A DNA stretch of 11,463 nt. Source: Ascidiaceihabitans sp047624005 (lineage in GTDB: Bacteria > Pseudomonadota > Alphaproteobacteria > Rhodobacterales > Rhodobacteraceae). Numbering within the stretch: the stretch's first letter is position 1; the number at the start of each line of letters is the position of its first letter. Shown here piece by piece: positions 6,801 to 11,463 of the stretch. Made by a program: the position numbers and the translations under genes. The stretch lies in the NCBI GenBank assembly GCA_047624005.1, contig JBLHPE010000082.1:1-11463 (forward strand). Direction: 5' to 3'. The notes beneath the pieces were generated by a model that was given only the letters and a program-made list of their open reading frames with translations, did no database searches and was not told the DNA's origin.

Positions 6801-7402
6801 CTTGCCTCGTGGCTTAGGGAGACCTGAGTGAAGCCAGTTTGTCGCGCAATTTCGCCAAGTTGAATCTCGTGGTCGGTGTATTTATATCCGTGCATCAAAG
6901 CGATAGCGACAGAACGATACCCGTCACCGTAGGCCTGCGATATTGCTGTGCGAGCACTTTGTGTATCCAAAGCGGTGATGACTTCACCGTCTGCTGCCAC
7001 GCGCTCGTCAACTTCGACAACACCTTCATACAACAATTCAGGTAGCTTGATCTCGAGATCAAACAGGTCGGGTCTGTTTTGGTATCCAATCCGCAATAGG
7101 TCACCAAGGCCTTTGGTAATCATCAGCAATGTGCGTTCACCCTTACGCTCAAGCAACGCGTTGGTCGCAACGGTAGTTCCCATTTTTACAGCAGATATTT
7201 TACCTGTTGGAACCGTGCCATCACCAGTTAAGCCGAGCAGTGATTTGATCCCATGTACGGCAGCATCTGCATACACTTCAGGGTTTTCAGATAGTAATTT
7301 GTGAGTTTCTAGCTGTCCATCGGGGCGCCGCGCAACGATGTCTGTAAAGGTACCACCACGATCAACCCAGAATTGCCATTTGTTTGTGTTGATCTTTTCC
7401 AT
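3809..7402 (-). CDS. oplAH: 5-oxoprolinase (ATP-hydrolysing), single-chain HyuA-HyuB type
   Basis: A 1197-residue fused hydantoinase/oxoprolinase. It is predicted to hydrolyse 5-oxo-L-proline to L-glutamate with ATP in the cytoplasm. Residues 9-200 are the HyuA N-terminal domain with WVDRGGTFTDIVARRPDG (12-29), MGTTVATNALLERKGER (74-90) and LRIGYQNRPDLFDL (103-116). Residues 200-680 form the actin-like ATPase part with QSNGG (248-252), SGPAGG (267-272), FDMGGTSTDV (291-300) and FGGAGGQHA (456-464). Residues 691-1197 are the HyuB half with HVPVHLGSM (745-753), NNPYNGGTHLPDVT (777-790), SRGHHADIGGTTPGS (809-823) and a SPGGGGFG end. Length and order match eukaryote-like OPLAH (about 1200-1290 residues), not separate HyuA/HyuB subunits or acetone carboxylase. 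The start ATG follows GAGGG at good spacing. It is divergent from a TRAP operon, supporting pyroglutamate use. Related hydantoin- or lactam-hydrolases cannot be fully excluded. Confidence 0.93.
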   Translation of the reverse strand: MEKINTNKWQFWVDRGGTFTDIVARRPDGQLETHKLLSENPEVYADAAVHGIKSLLGLTGDGTVPTGKISAVKMGTTVATNALLERKGERTLLMITKGLGDLLRIGYQNRPDLFDLEIKLPELLYEGVVEVDERVAADGEVITALDTQSARTAISQAYGDGYRSVAIALMHGYKYTDHEIQLGEIARQTGFTQVSLSHEASPLIKLVSRGDTAVVDAYLSPILRRYVEQVAVALNAADGGCDSLMFMQSNGGLTDARLFQGKDAILSGPAGGVVGMVRTAAEQGFDRLIGFDMGGTSTDVCHYAGEFERSFETEVAGVRMRAPMMSIHTVAAGGGSILSYSAGRMQVGPESAGANPGPAAYRRGGPLTVTDCNVLLGKLQPSQFPSVFGPNADQQLDADVVRQKFDVLAKEIGGAKSVEEIAEGFLRIAVENMANAIKKISIQRGYDVTKYTMNCFGGAGGQHACLVADALGMESIFIHPFAGVLSAFGMGLADVRAIQEYQFAGKIDDIVKAKQVVASLLEKAEAEVSGQEISLENIHSIATAHIRTDGAHQTLEVPFGSPNEMISGFDEAHRLRFGFVPKYASLIIDLLTVEAIGSTGEAVTIPKSAPTKSEPTMAQMFSNGQWMAVPLVDRATLSLGQTVAGPAVITEPTGTNILEQGWQAEASGGGNLILRRVIPLERNEAIGTSVDPVMLEVFNNLYMSIAEQMGATLANTAYSVNIKERYDFSCAIFDSNGDLVANAPHVPVHLGSMATSVRIILKQNAGRMFPGDVFMMNNPYNGGTHLPDVTVITPVFDDEGCNIIYTAASRGHHADIGGTTPGSAPPDSRHIEEEGVLIDNFLLVKQGDLQEKAARDLLASGKYPCRNVDQNMADLAAQIAANTTGVNELKKITRQFGLKAVHAYMSHVQDNAEESVRRVLDVLHDCKFTYPLDSGAQIKVAISVDKTKRDALIDFTGTSEQDEFNYNAPLAICHAVVLYVFRTLVGSNIPMNEGCLKPLKMVVPVGTMINPEAPAAVISGNTEVSQAIADTLYGALGVIAGSQGTMNNFVYGNETFQNYETICGGTGAGDGFHGTSAVHSHMTNTRMTDPEVLETRFPVRLEEFSIRQNSGGIGTFTGGNGIIRALRFLEPMTVTVLSSHRKTAPHGAAGGRSGSKGSNSILRKNGNIEKLEGNDVAQMKIGDVFVLKSPGGGGFGN

Positions 7403-7432
7403 TGTAGGTCCCTCGAATCAAATTGTTGTTGC

Positions 7433-7462
7433 TTTATGAATATAACGCTGACAAATTGTCAA
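7433..7462 (-). promoter_or_regulatory. Predicted oxoprolinase promoter
   Basis: On the minus strand a perfect TTGACA (7457-7462) is followed after 18 bases by CATAAA (7433-7438), 4 of 6 to the -10 consensus. The start point would fall near 7426, giving a leader of about 24 bases that includes the GAGGG ribosome site. The -35 lies inside the shared palindrome. Confidence 0.5.
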
Positions 7463-7476
7463 CGTTATGAATATAA
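7434..7476. repeat. 12-bp direct repeat flanking the operator
   Basis: TTATGAATATAA occurs at 7434-7445 and again at 7465-7476, 31 bases apart (about three helical turns), each overlapping one end of the palindrome. The copies place an AT-rich -10-like element on each side of the operator. Confidence 0.8.
7442..7468. promoter_or_regulatory. 27-bp near-perfect palindromic operator in the divergent promoter region
   Basis: ATAACGCTGACAA (7442-7454), one central A, and TTGTCAACGTTAT (7456-7468) are inverted copies matching at 12 of 13 positions. The TTAT and ATAA ends of the flanking 12-base direct repeats extend the symmetry. It covers both predicted -35 boxes, so a bound dimer would block, or compete at, both promoters. 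A palindrome with TTGACAA-type arms is compatible with winged-helix regulators of the MarR or GntR classes. The MarR-like gene at the end of the module is the likeliest ligand, which is inference. Confidence 0.75.
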
Positions 7477-7477
7477 A
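7448..7477 (+). promoter_or_regulatory. Predicted dctPQM promoter
   Basis: CTGACA (7448-7453, 5 of 6 to consensus) is followed after 18 bases by TATAAA (7472-7477, 5 of 6). The start point would be near 7484, giving a leader of about 33 bases before the dctP ATG. It overlaps the oxoprolinase promoter back to back, and both -35 boxes are inside the palindrome. Confidence 0.55.
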
Positions 7478-7516
7478 TGGATTCGGAAAAAACCGAACCA
7501 ATCAGGGAAAAATATT

Positions 7517-8476
7517 ATGAAACATGTTATCATCTGTGCGGCAGCAATGACCGTCGCTTCTGTCGTAACTGCAGAAAATTGGGATATGCCAACACCTTAC
7601 GGCGACACGACATTCCATACACAGAACATTAGTCAGTTTGCAGACGATGTGCGCACAGCCACCGATGGTGGGCTCGACATTACGGTTCACTCAGCAGGGT
7701 CCTTGTTTCCACATCCAGAAATCAAAGGTGCAGTACGCAATCGCCAGGTCCCAATGGGTGAGTTCTTCTTGTCCCGTTTGTCCAACGAAGATCTGGCATA
7801 CGGCATCGACAGCCAACCGTTTGTCGCCACCAGCTATGATGATGCCGCTAAACTCTGGGCCGCACAAAAACCAGTTGTCACTGAACTGTTAGCTGAACAG
7901 GGTTTGATGCCATTGTTCTCAGTTCCTTGGCCTGCGCAAGGTCTTTACACCAACGGTGAAATTGCAACGGTCAAAGATTTGAACGGCCTGCGCTTCCGCG
8001 CCTATAACGCCGCATTGGAAGAGTTTGCAACACTTGCAGGCGCTGCCCCAGTTCAGGTTGAAGCGTCAAATATCCCCCAAGCCTTCGCAACGGGCCAAGT
8101 CGCAGCAATGATCACGTCGCCATCTACTGGCGTCAATTCAACGGCATGGGATTTTGTGACCCATTACACACCGATCAATGCTTGGGTCCCAAAAAACATC
8201 GTTGTTGTGAATAAGCGGATGTTTGACGGACTTGATACCGCAACCCAAACAGCCGTGTTAGCTGCGGCGGCAACTGCCGAAACTCGCGGATGGGAAATGT
8301 CTGAAGCCGAAGCAACAAGTAAAACAACCGCCCTGTCTGAAAACGGTATCACGGTCTACGCACCAAGTGCGGCATTGGTCGAAGGCCTTGAGGCAATAGG
8401 TGACACAATGCTGTCGAACTGGACAGAAAATGCATCTGACAGTGCGCGTGCGGTCCTTGAAGCTTATAAAAACTAA
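7517..8476 (+). CDS. dctP: TRAP transporter substrate-binding protein (DctP), probably for 5-oxoproline
   Basis: A 319-residue periplasmic binding protein of the DctP family. The ATG at 7517 is chosen because it follows AGGGA and begins a clear Sec signal peptide (residues 1-19, cleavage after VTA before ENW). Upstream in-frame codons reach back across the promoter and are unlikely to be coding. Family landmarks include LNGLRFRAYN (155-164), where R161 sits at the position of the arginine that clamps the ligand carboxylate. EASNIPQAFATGQVAAMIT (182-200) is another, equivalent to the usual IPQALxTGxVDA segment. DctP proteins bind small organic acids; two Bordetella pertussis homologues are known to bind pyroglutamate. 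With a divergent 5-oxoprolinase the same ligand is likely here, but residue-level specificity cannot be read from sequence alone. Confidence 0.93.
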   Translation: MKHVIICAAAMTVASVVTAENWDMPTPYGDTTFHTQNISQFADDVRTATDGGLDITVHSAGSLFPHPEIKGAVRNRQVPMGEFFLSRLSNEDLAYGIDSQPFVATSYDDAAKLWAAQKPVVTELLAEQGLMPLFSVPWPAQGLYTNGEIATVKDLNGLRFRAYNAALEEFATLAGAAPVQVEASNIPQAFATGQVAAMITSPSTGVNSTAWDFVTHYTPINAWVPKNIVVVNKRMFDGLDTATQTAVLAAAATAETRGWEMSEAEATSKTTALSENGITVYAPSAALVEGLEAIGDTMLSNWTENASDSARAVLEAYKN

Positions 8477-8491
8477 GTTCTTTTCCTAAGA

Positions 8492-8518
8492 GGCCGACGG
8501 CAACGATTGCTGTCGGCC
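8492..8518 (+). promoter_or_regulatory. Intercistronic hairpin between dctP and dctQ
   Basis: GGCCGAC (8492-8498) pairs with GTCGGCC (8512-8518), extended inward by a G-U pair and GCAA/TTGC around a CGA loop, giving 12 pairs in all. The following bases (ATTTCTATTTATC) form only a weak T-run. Such a structure between the binding-protein gene and the membrane genes usually lets more binding protein be made, by partial termination or by protecting the upstream mRNA. Confidence 0.65.
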
Positions 8519-8546
8519 ATTTCTATTTATCAGGGGGCACCGAAAA

Positions 8547-9071
8547 ATGGGCCGCACACTTCAAAAGTTCTATGATATCTGCGGCGCAATCGCCGGTACA
8601 CTTATCCTGTGCATCTGCCTATTGATCAGTGCGCAAATATGTCTGAACGCAGTTGGACGCCTCGCGCCGGGGACTTTTCCTTCTACTATTCCATCCTACG
8701 CCGATTTCTCTGGTTTCATGCTGGCAGGGGCGACGTTTCTTGCATTGGCACATACCCTCAGGGCTGGCGGTCATATCCGCGTTAATCTTGTTACTGCTCG
8801 ACTGCCAGTGCGGGCACAGTTTTTCATGGAGGGGTTCGTGTTAATCGTAGCCTCTGCACTGATTGGATACGCAACGTGGTTTTTGATCGGTTTGGTTCTG
8901 GAAAGTATTCACTACGGCGATGTGTCCAATGGCATCGTGCCTGTCGCACTTTGGATTCCGCAAAGCGTCGCTACCTTTGGGGTTGGCTTATTGCTGATCG
9001 CTATTGTGCATACATTTGTAGATCTGTTGGTGGCGGGCAAACCCATCCTTTCCACACCAGATGAGGTCTAG
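8547..9071 (+). CDS. dctQ: TRAP transporter small membrane subunit (DctQ)
   Basis: A 174-residue inner-membrane protein with four hydrophobic segments (about residues 11-34, 52-71, 91-116 and 132-160). This is the standard DctQ topology and length. The central GATFLALAHTLRAGGHIRVN (61-80) is the conserved DctQ signature after the second helix. It partners the DctM channel subunit in Na+- or H+-coupled uptake of ligand delivered by DctP. The ATG follows AGGGGG (8532-8537). The stop is 2 bases before the dctM start, so the two membrane subunits are translationally coupled. A 70-base gap with a hairpin separates it from dctP. Confidence 0.92.
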   Translation: MGRTLQKFYDICGAIAGTLILCICLLISAQICLNAVGRLAPGTFPSTIPSYADFSGFMLAGATFLALAHTLRAGGHIRVNLVTARLPVRAQFFMEGFVLIVASALIGYATWFLIGLVLESIHYGDVSNGIVPVALWIPQSVATFGVGLLLIAIVHTFVDLLVAGKPILSTPDEV

Positions 9072-9073
9072 AT

Positions 9074-10375
9074 ATGTCTGATCCTATGATTGCCCTGACC
9101 CTACTGGCACTTCTAATTGCTCTGCTTGCTTCTGGCGTTTGGGTCGCGGTCTCCCTGTCCCTCGTCGGATTGGCTGGCTTGTTTTTCTTTTCCAACGCAC
9201 CTTCTGGTTTGATCCTAGCAACCACCTTTTGGGGTCATTCCCACAGTTGGGCTCTAACGGCATTACCGCTTTTTATCCTGATGGGTGAAATTCTACTGAG
9301 ATCCCGCATGAGCGACGACATGTTCACGGGGCTTGTGCCGTGGTTAAGCCGAGCACCGGGACGACTGTTGCACGTGAACATCTTCGGTTGTGCAATCTTT
9401 GCTGCTGTCTCTGGTTCGTCTGCTGCGACTGCAGCCACGATCGGGCGGATGTCCATTCCGGAACTGACCAAACGCGGCTATCCAGAAAGCCTGATCCTTG
9501 GAACTTTGGCGGGGTCGGCCACCTTGGGATTACTCATCCCACCCTCAATAATCTTGATCGTTTACGGCGTGGCAACTGAGCAGTCTATCGCTCGACTATT
9601 CATGGCAGGCATTCTTCCCGGCATTATGCTGATCAGCTTATTCGCTGGGTATGTCGCCGTGCGCGCCTGGATGAACCCAGACCTTATCCCACCAATCGAT
9701 CAGACCTTTTCCCTTAAGGAAAAGTTGTCGGCCTCAAAGCGGTTGGTGCCCGTTGCCCTGTTGATCGGCGGTGTTATTGGATCAATTTATGGCGGATTGG
9801 CATCGCCAACCGATGCTGCAGCTTTGGGCGTTGTGTTGGCACCAATTCTTGCTTGGACATCAGGATCATTCAGCTGGAAATTATTCGGGCAAGCCGTGAT
9901 GTCTGCGACAAGAACATCATGCATGATTGCCCTGATCCTTTTGGGTGCCGCGTTCCTATCCGTAGCAATGGGCTTTACTGGCCTACCGCGTAATTTGGCG
10001 GCGTGGATATCAGACATGAACCTATCAGTTGCCGCCCTTTTGGTTGCCCTAACGCTTTTCTTTATCGTGCTAGGTTGTTTCTTAGATGGTATTTCTGTGA
10101 TCGTGCTTACTACGTCGATCATCATGCCGATGGTCACAACCGTGGGTATTGACCCATTGTGGTTCGGTATTTACCTTGTCATCGTTGTTGAGATGAGCCA
10201 AATCACACCACCTGTCGGGTTCAATCTGTTTGTGATTCAAGGATTAACCGGCATCGACATACTGCGCATCGCAAAGGCAGCTTTCCCATTCTTTTTGCTA
10301 TTGCTGTTAGGCGTAATTCTGATCTGTATCTTCCCGCAGATTGTAACTTTCCTACCAAGCTTGATGGGGAACTAA
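9074..10375 (+). CDS. dctM: TRAP transporter large membrane subunit (DctM)
   Basis: A 433-residue polytopic inner-membrane protein with about a dozen hydrophobic segments, the usual DctM size. Recognisable family motifs are PLFILMGE (65-72), SGSSAATAATIG (113-124), LGLLIPPS (151-158), the SPTDAAALG stretch in the middle, and ITPPVGFNLFVI near the C-terminus. It forms the ion-coupled translocation pathway of the TRAP system. Its ribosome site (GATGAGG) lies within the last codons of dctQ. It is the last gene of the dctPQM operon. Its TAA overlaps the stop of the convergent regulator gene by 4 bases, and I see no terminator between them, so the two transcripts probably run into each other. Confidence 0.94.
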   Translation: MSDPMIALTLLALLIALLASGVWVAVSLSLVGLAGLFFFSNAPSGLILATTFWGHSHSWALTALPLFILMGEILLRSRMSDDMFTGLVPWLSRAPGRLLHVNIFGCAIFAAVSGSSAATAATIGRMSIPELTKRGYPESLILGTLAGSATLGLLIPPSIILIVYGVATEQSIARLFMAGILPGIMLISLFAGYVAVRAWMNPDLIPPIDQTFSLKEKLSASKRLVPVALLIGGVIGSIYGGLASPTDAAALGVVLAPILAWTSGSFSWKLFGQAVMSATRTSCMIALILLGAAFLSVAMGFTGLPRNLAAWISDMNLSVAALLVALTLFFIVLGCFLDGISVIVLTTSIIMPMVTTVGIDPLWFGIYLVIVVEMSQITPPVGFNLFVIQGLTGIDILRIAKAAFPFFLLLLLGVILICIFPQIVTFLPSLMGN

Positions 10376-10893
10376 AGCGAAGAAGCTGCGCGACTTGCCT
10401 GATCATACTGCCCCGAAAGGGAGCGGAGTTTGGCCGCAATGTCGCGCATCTCTTCCCCAGTCATGTCAGTTGTGGACAGTCCATCTAAGAAGCACTGCTC
10501 GCGCACTTCCCGATAGGCGTCACATAGTTTTTCGCCAGTTTCTGAGGTTCGATAGAAAACTTCTTTGCCGCGTTTTTCAGTGGACAACAATTCCATTTTC
10601 AATAGCTTTCGAAGTGCATAATTCACGGTATGCGTATCTTCGATATTAAGTAGGAAACAGATATCGGTTAGTCGTTTGTCCCGTCCGCGATGATTGGTAT
10701 TGTGTAAAACCAAAATTTCCAAAGGCGTAAGGTCAGTGTTTCCTGCTGCTGACATGCAGCGGGTCATCCACCGTGAGAACGCATTGTAAGCAATGATCAT
10801 GCCATATTCGACTTCGGAGGCCTCCCAGCCTTCGCCATCAGCCAAATGACGAGACGAAACAATGCGACGTTTTGGAGTAGAATTACTGGTCAT
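10372..10893 (-). CDS. MarR-like winged-helix transcriptional regulator (COG5631 type)
   Basis: A 173-residue DNA-binding protein. The ATG at 10893 is preferred; a TTG at 10905 in frame would add four residues but has its only AGG about 3 bases upstream. After a basic N-terminus (PKRRIVSSRHL), helix EVEYGMIIAYNAFSRWMTRC resembles a MarR dimerisation helix. TPLEILVLHNTNHRGRDKRLTDIC leads to the recognition-helix region NIEDTHTVNYALRKLLKMEL. The wing is STEKRGKEVFYRTSETGEKL. The combination VLHxxNHRGRDKxLxDICFxLNIEDTHxVxYxLxKL is typical of the COG5631 predicted regulators. No extra ligand-binding domain is present. Lying convergent to dctM in a self-contained uptake/catabolism module, it is the likely regulator of the oxoprolinase-dctPQM divergent promoters. 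That link is inference. Confidence 0.88.
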   Translation of the reverse strand: MTSNSTPKRRIVSSRHLADGEGWEASEVEYGMIIAYNAFSRWMTRCMSAAGNTDLTPLEILVLHNTNHRGRDKRLTDICFLLNIEDTHTVNYALRKLLKMELLSTEKRGKEVFYRTSETGEKLCDAYREVREQCFLDGLSTTDMTGEEMRDIAAKLRSLSGQYDQASRAASSL

Positions 10894-10913
10894 TTGTTGA
10901 TCCAAACCTAGTG

Positions 10914-10955
10914 AAACGTTGGCGTTTAGTATATAAAATGTATTTGATTGGTCCA
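10914..10955 (-). promoter_or_regulatory. Candidate promoter and small inverted repeat before the MarR-like gene
   Basis: On the minus strand TGGACC (10950-10955) is followed after 16 bases by TATACT (10928-10933), a plausible sigma-70 pair. Directly downstream, over the expected start point, lies AAACG-4-CGTTT (10914-10927). A site there would suit autorepression. On the minus strand it reads AAACGCCAACGTTT, which shares AACGC and CAACGTT with the two outer ends of the large operator at 7442-7468, though the spacing is different. Confidence 0.4.
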
Positions 10956-11330
10956 GCGAAATGACGAAATCGAATTCCTTTGGATTAGGGTGAGATACTG
11001 GACCGTGATTTGGTGGCTTTTGAACGCTACAGTATTGATTGCATTGCCAACGTTAGTTTGTTGTTCTGGATCAGGTTGAGGGACCAGAGGGTCAACCACG
11101 CAAGCTCTAAACCTGCCAGCCAATCGAGGCTCACCTCGCTGCAAGTGCCGTACCCCAGCAAAATACCAGCTCATAGGTTCGACGAGGTCCTCAATCAGAC
11201 ATGGTATGCAAGTATGAGTTGCTGACCTTTGACGATGAGCAACAAATGCTTTGAGAAAGGCTTGTACGGCGGAAACCGAAGCGCCAAATCTGCTGTTTTC
11301 TCGGCCAGTAGAGACTAAGATTTTGCAACA
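10956..11330. other. Stretch without a recognisable gene between the regulator and the terminal transposon
   Basis: No convincing coding region is seen. A minus-strand frame stays open for 150 codons across most of it, but its start lies inside the transposon edge, it has no ribosome site, and its product (cysteine-, histidine- and proline-scattered, no domain that I recognise) crosses the presumed IS boundary. The stretch may contain a decayed gene interrupted by the insertion. Confidence 0.45.
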
Positions 11331-11333
11331 AAA

Positions 11334-11463
11334 AAAGAGAGTTATTGTCAAATCTGGTGTTTGAGGATTTTGGGTCACGCGGCGATCTGGTCTTGGTTGG
11401 TGACTTCAATTCCGTCTTTAAATGTGACGCCAGTGATGACTTTGGCGAGGTAGTCAAAGCCGC
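11334..11463 (-). mobile_element. Terminal part of an insertion sequence, probably IS256 family
   Basis: The stretch from about 11334 to the window edge includes the transposase tail and, beyond its stop, the non-coding end with GAGAGTTATTGTCAAATCTG. This resembles the terminal inverted repeat style of IS256-like (Mutator-type) elements. The exact outer base cannot be fixed without the opposite end, which is outside the window. Confidence 0.45.
11375..11463 (-). CDS. Transposase C-terminal end, probably IS256/Mutator family (partial)
   Basis: Reading inward from the window edge on the minus strand, the frame gives GFDYLAKVITGVTFKDGIEV followed by TNQDQIAA and a TGA. The pattern L-x-K-V-I-x-G-V-x-F-x-D-G-I-E-V just before the stop is what IS256-family transposases show at their C-terminus. 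The DDE catalytic region would be outside the window. The transposase identity is likely; the family is a motif-based judgement from 28 residues. Confidence 0.6.
   Translation of the reverse strand, partial: GFDYLAKVITGVTFKDGIEVTNQDQIAA

Noticed and set aside
3809..7402. Acetone carboxylase or two-subunit HyuA/HyuB hydantoinase
   Set aside because: The two halves are fused in one uninterrupted chain in HyuA-HyuB order, with 5-oxoprolinase-style signatures at the N-terminus (WVDRGGTFTD) and no gamma-subunit gene nearby.
7373..7516. N-terminal extension of DctP back to 7373
   Set aside because: It would run through the oxoprolinase start, the operator and both promoters, and would bury the signal peptide 48 residues inside the protein.
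10894..10905. TTG start adding four residues to the MarR-like regulator
   Set aside because: The only AGG is about 3 bases from it. The ATG at 10893 is more likely, although its own ribosome site is weak.
11191..11457. Minus-strand 88-codon frame at the right edge
   Set aside because: It runs through the transposase tail in the wrong frame. The frame giving LAKVITGVTFKDGIEV is the meaningful one.
1..11463. CRISPR array, toxin-antitoxin pair or anti-phage defence genes
   Set aside because: No regularly spaced repeats and no recognisable toxin, antitoxin, nuclease-helicase or reverse-transcriptase domains were seen. The periodic signal in 650-1350 is protein-level glycine repetition.

Overview
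The window looks like an accessory stretch of an alphaproteobacterial chromosome or plasmid, most likely of the Rhodobacterales/Roseobacter type. That placement is inference: it rests on a TRAP-transporter lifestyle, a MarR-like regulator of the COG5631 kind that I associate with alphaproteobacteria, MYG1- and 5-oxoprolinase-type proteins with alphaproteobacterial character, and transposase tails at both edges. No marker gene is present to fix the taxon.

Layout. (1) Positions 1-126 are the 3' end of an IS3-family element. (2) Positions 336-1953 hold a two-gene unit. The first gene encodes a predicted beta-solenoid protein carrying three long glycine-rich (collagen-like and GGX-type) insertions. 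The second is a translationally overlapping orphan gene. The unit ends in a hairpin terminator. (3) Positions 2075-2460 are a recombination scar: a short sequence resembling the 3' end of a tRNA (best match initiator tRNA-Met) followed by a strong GC-rich terminator, then a broken serine-recombinase C-terminus. (4) Positions 2523-3440 encode a MYG1-family DHH-like phosphoesterase on the minus strand. (5) Positions 3809-10375 form a divergent catabolic module. A single-chain 5-oxoprolinase (minus strand) faces a dctPQM TRAP transporter (plus strand). A MarR-like regulator lies tail-to-tail with dctM and overlaps it by 4 bases. (6) From about 11335 to the end is the terminus of another transposon, probably IS256 family, reading inward on the minus strand.

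How the genes work together. The TRAP system probably imports 5-oxo-L-proline (pyroglutamate), and the oxoprolinase hydrolyses it with ATP to glutamate. Both units appear to be driven by overlapping divergent promoters in a 114-base gap. A 27-base near-perfect palindrome sits exactly on both -35 elements and is an obvious shared operator. The regulator at the far end of the module is the natural candidate to bind it.

The most novel item is the glycine-rich/solenoid protein and its overlapping partner. Neither has a Sec signal peptide that I can see and I recognise no family for the partner. The two catabolic regions and the MYG1 gene are otherwise conventional.
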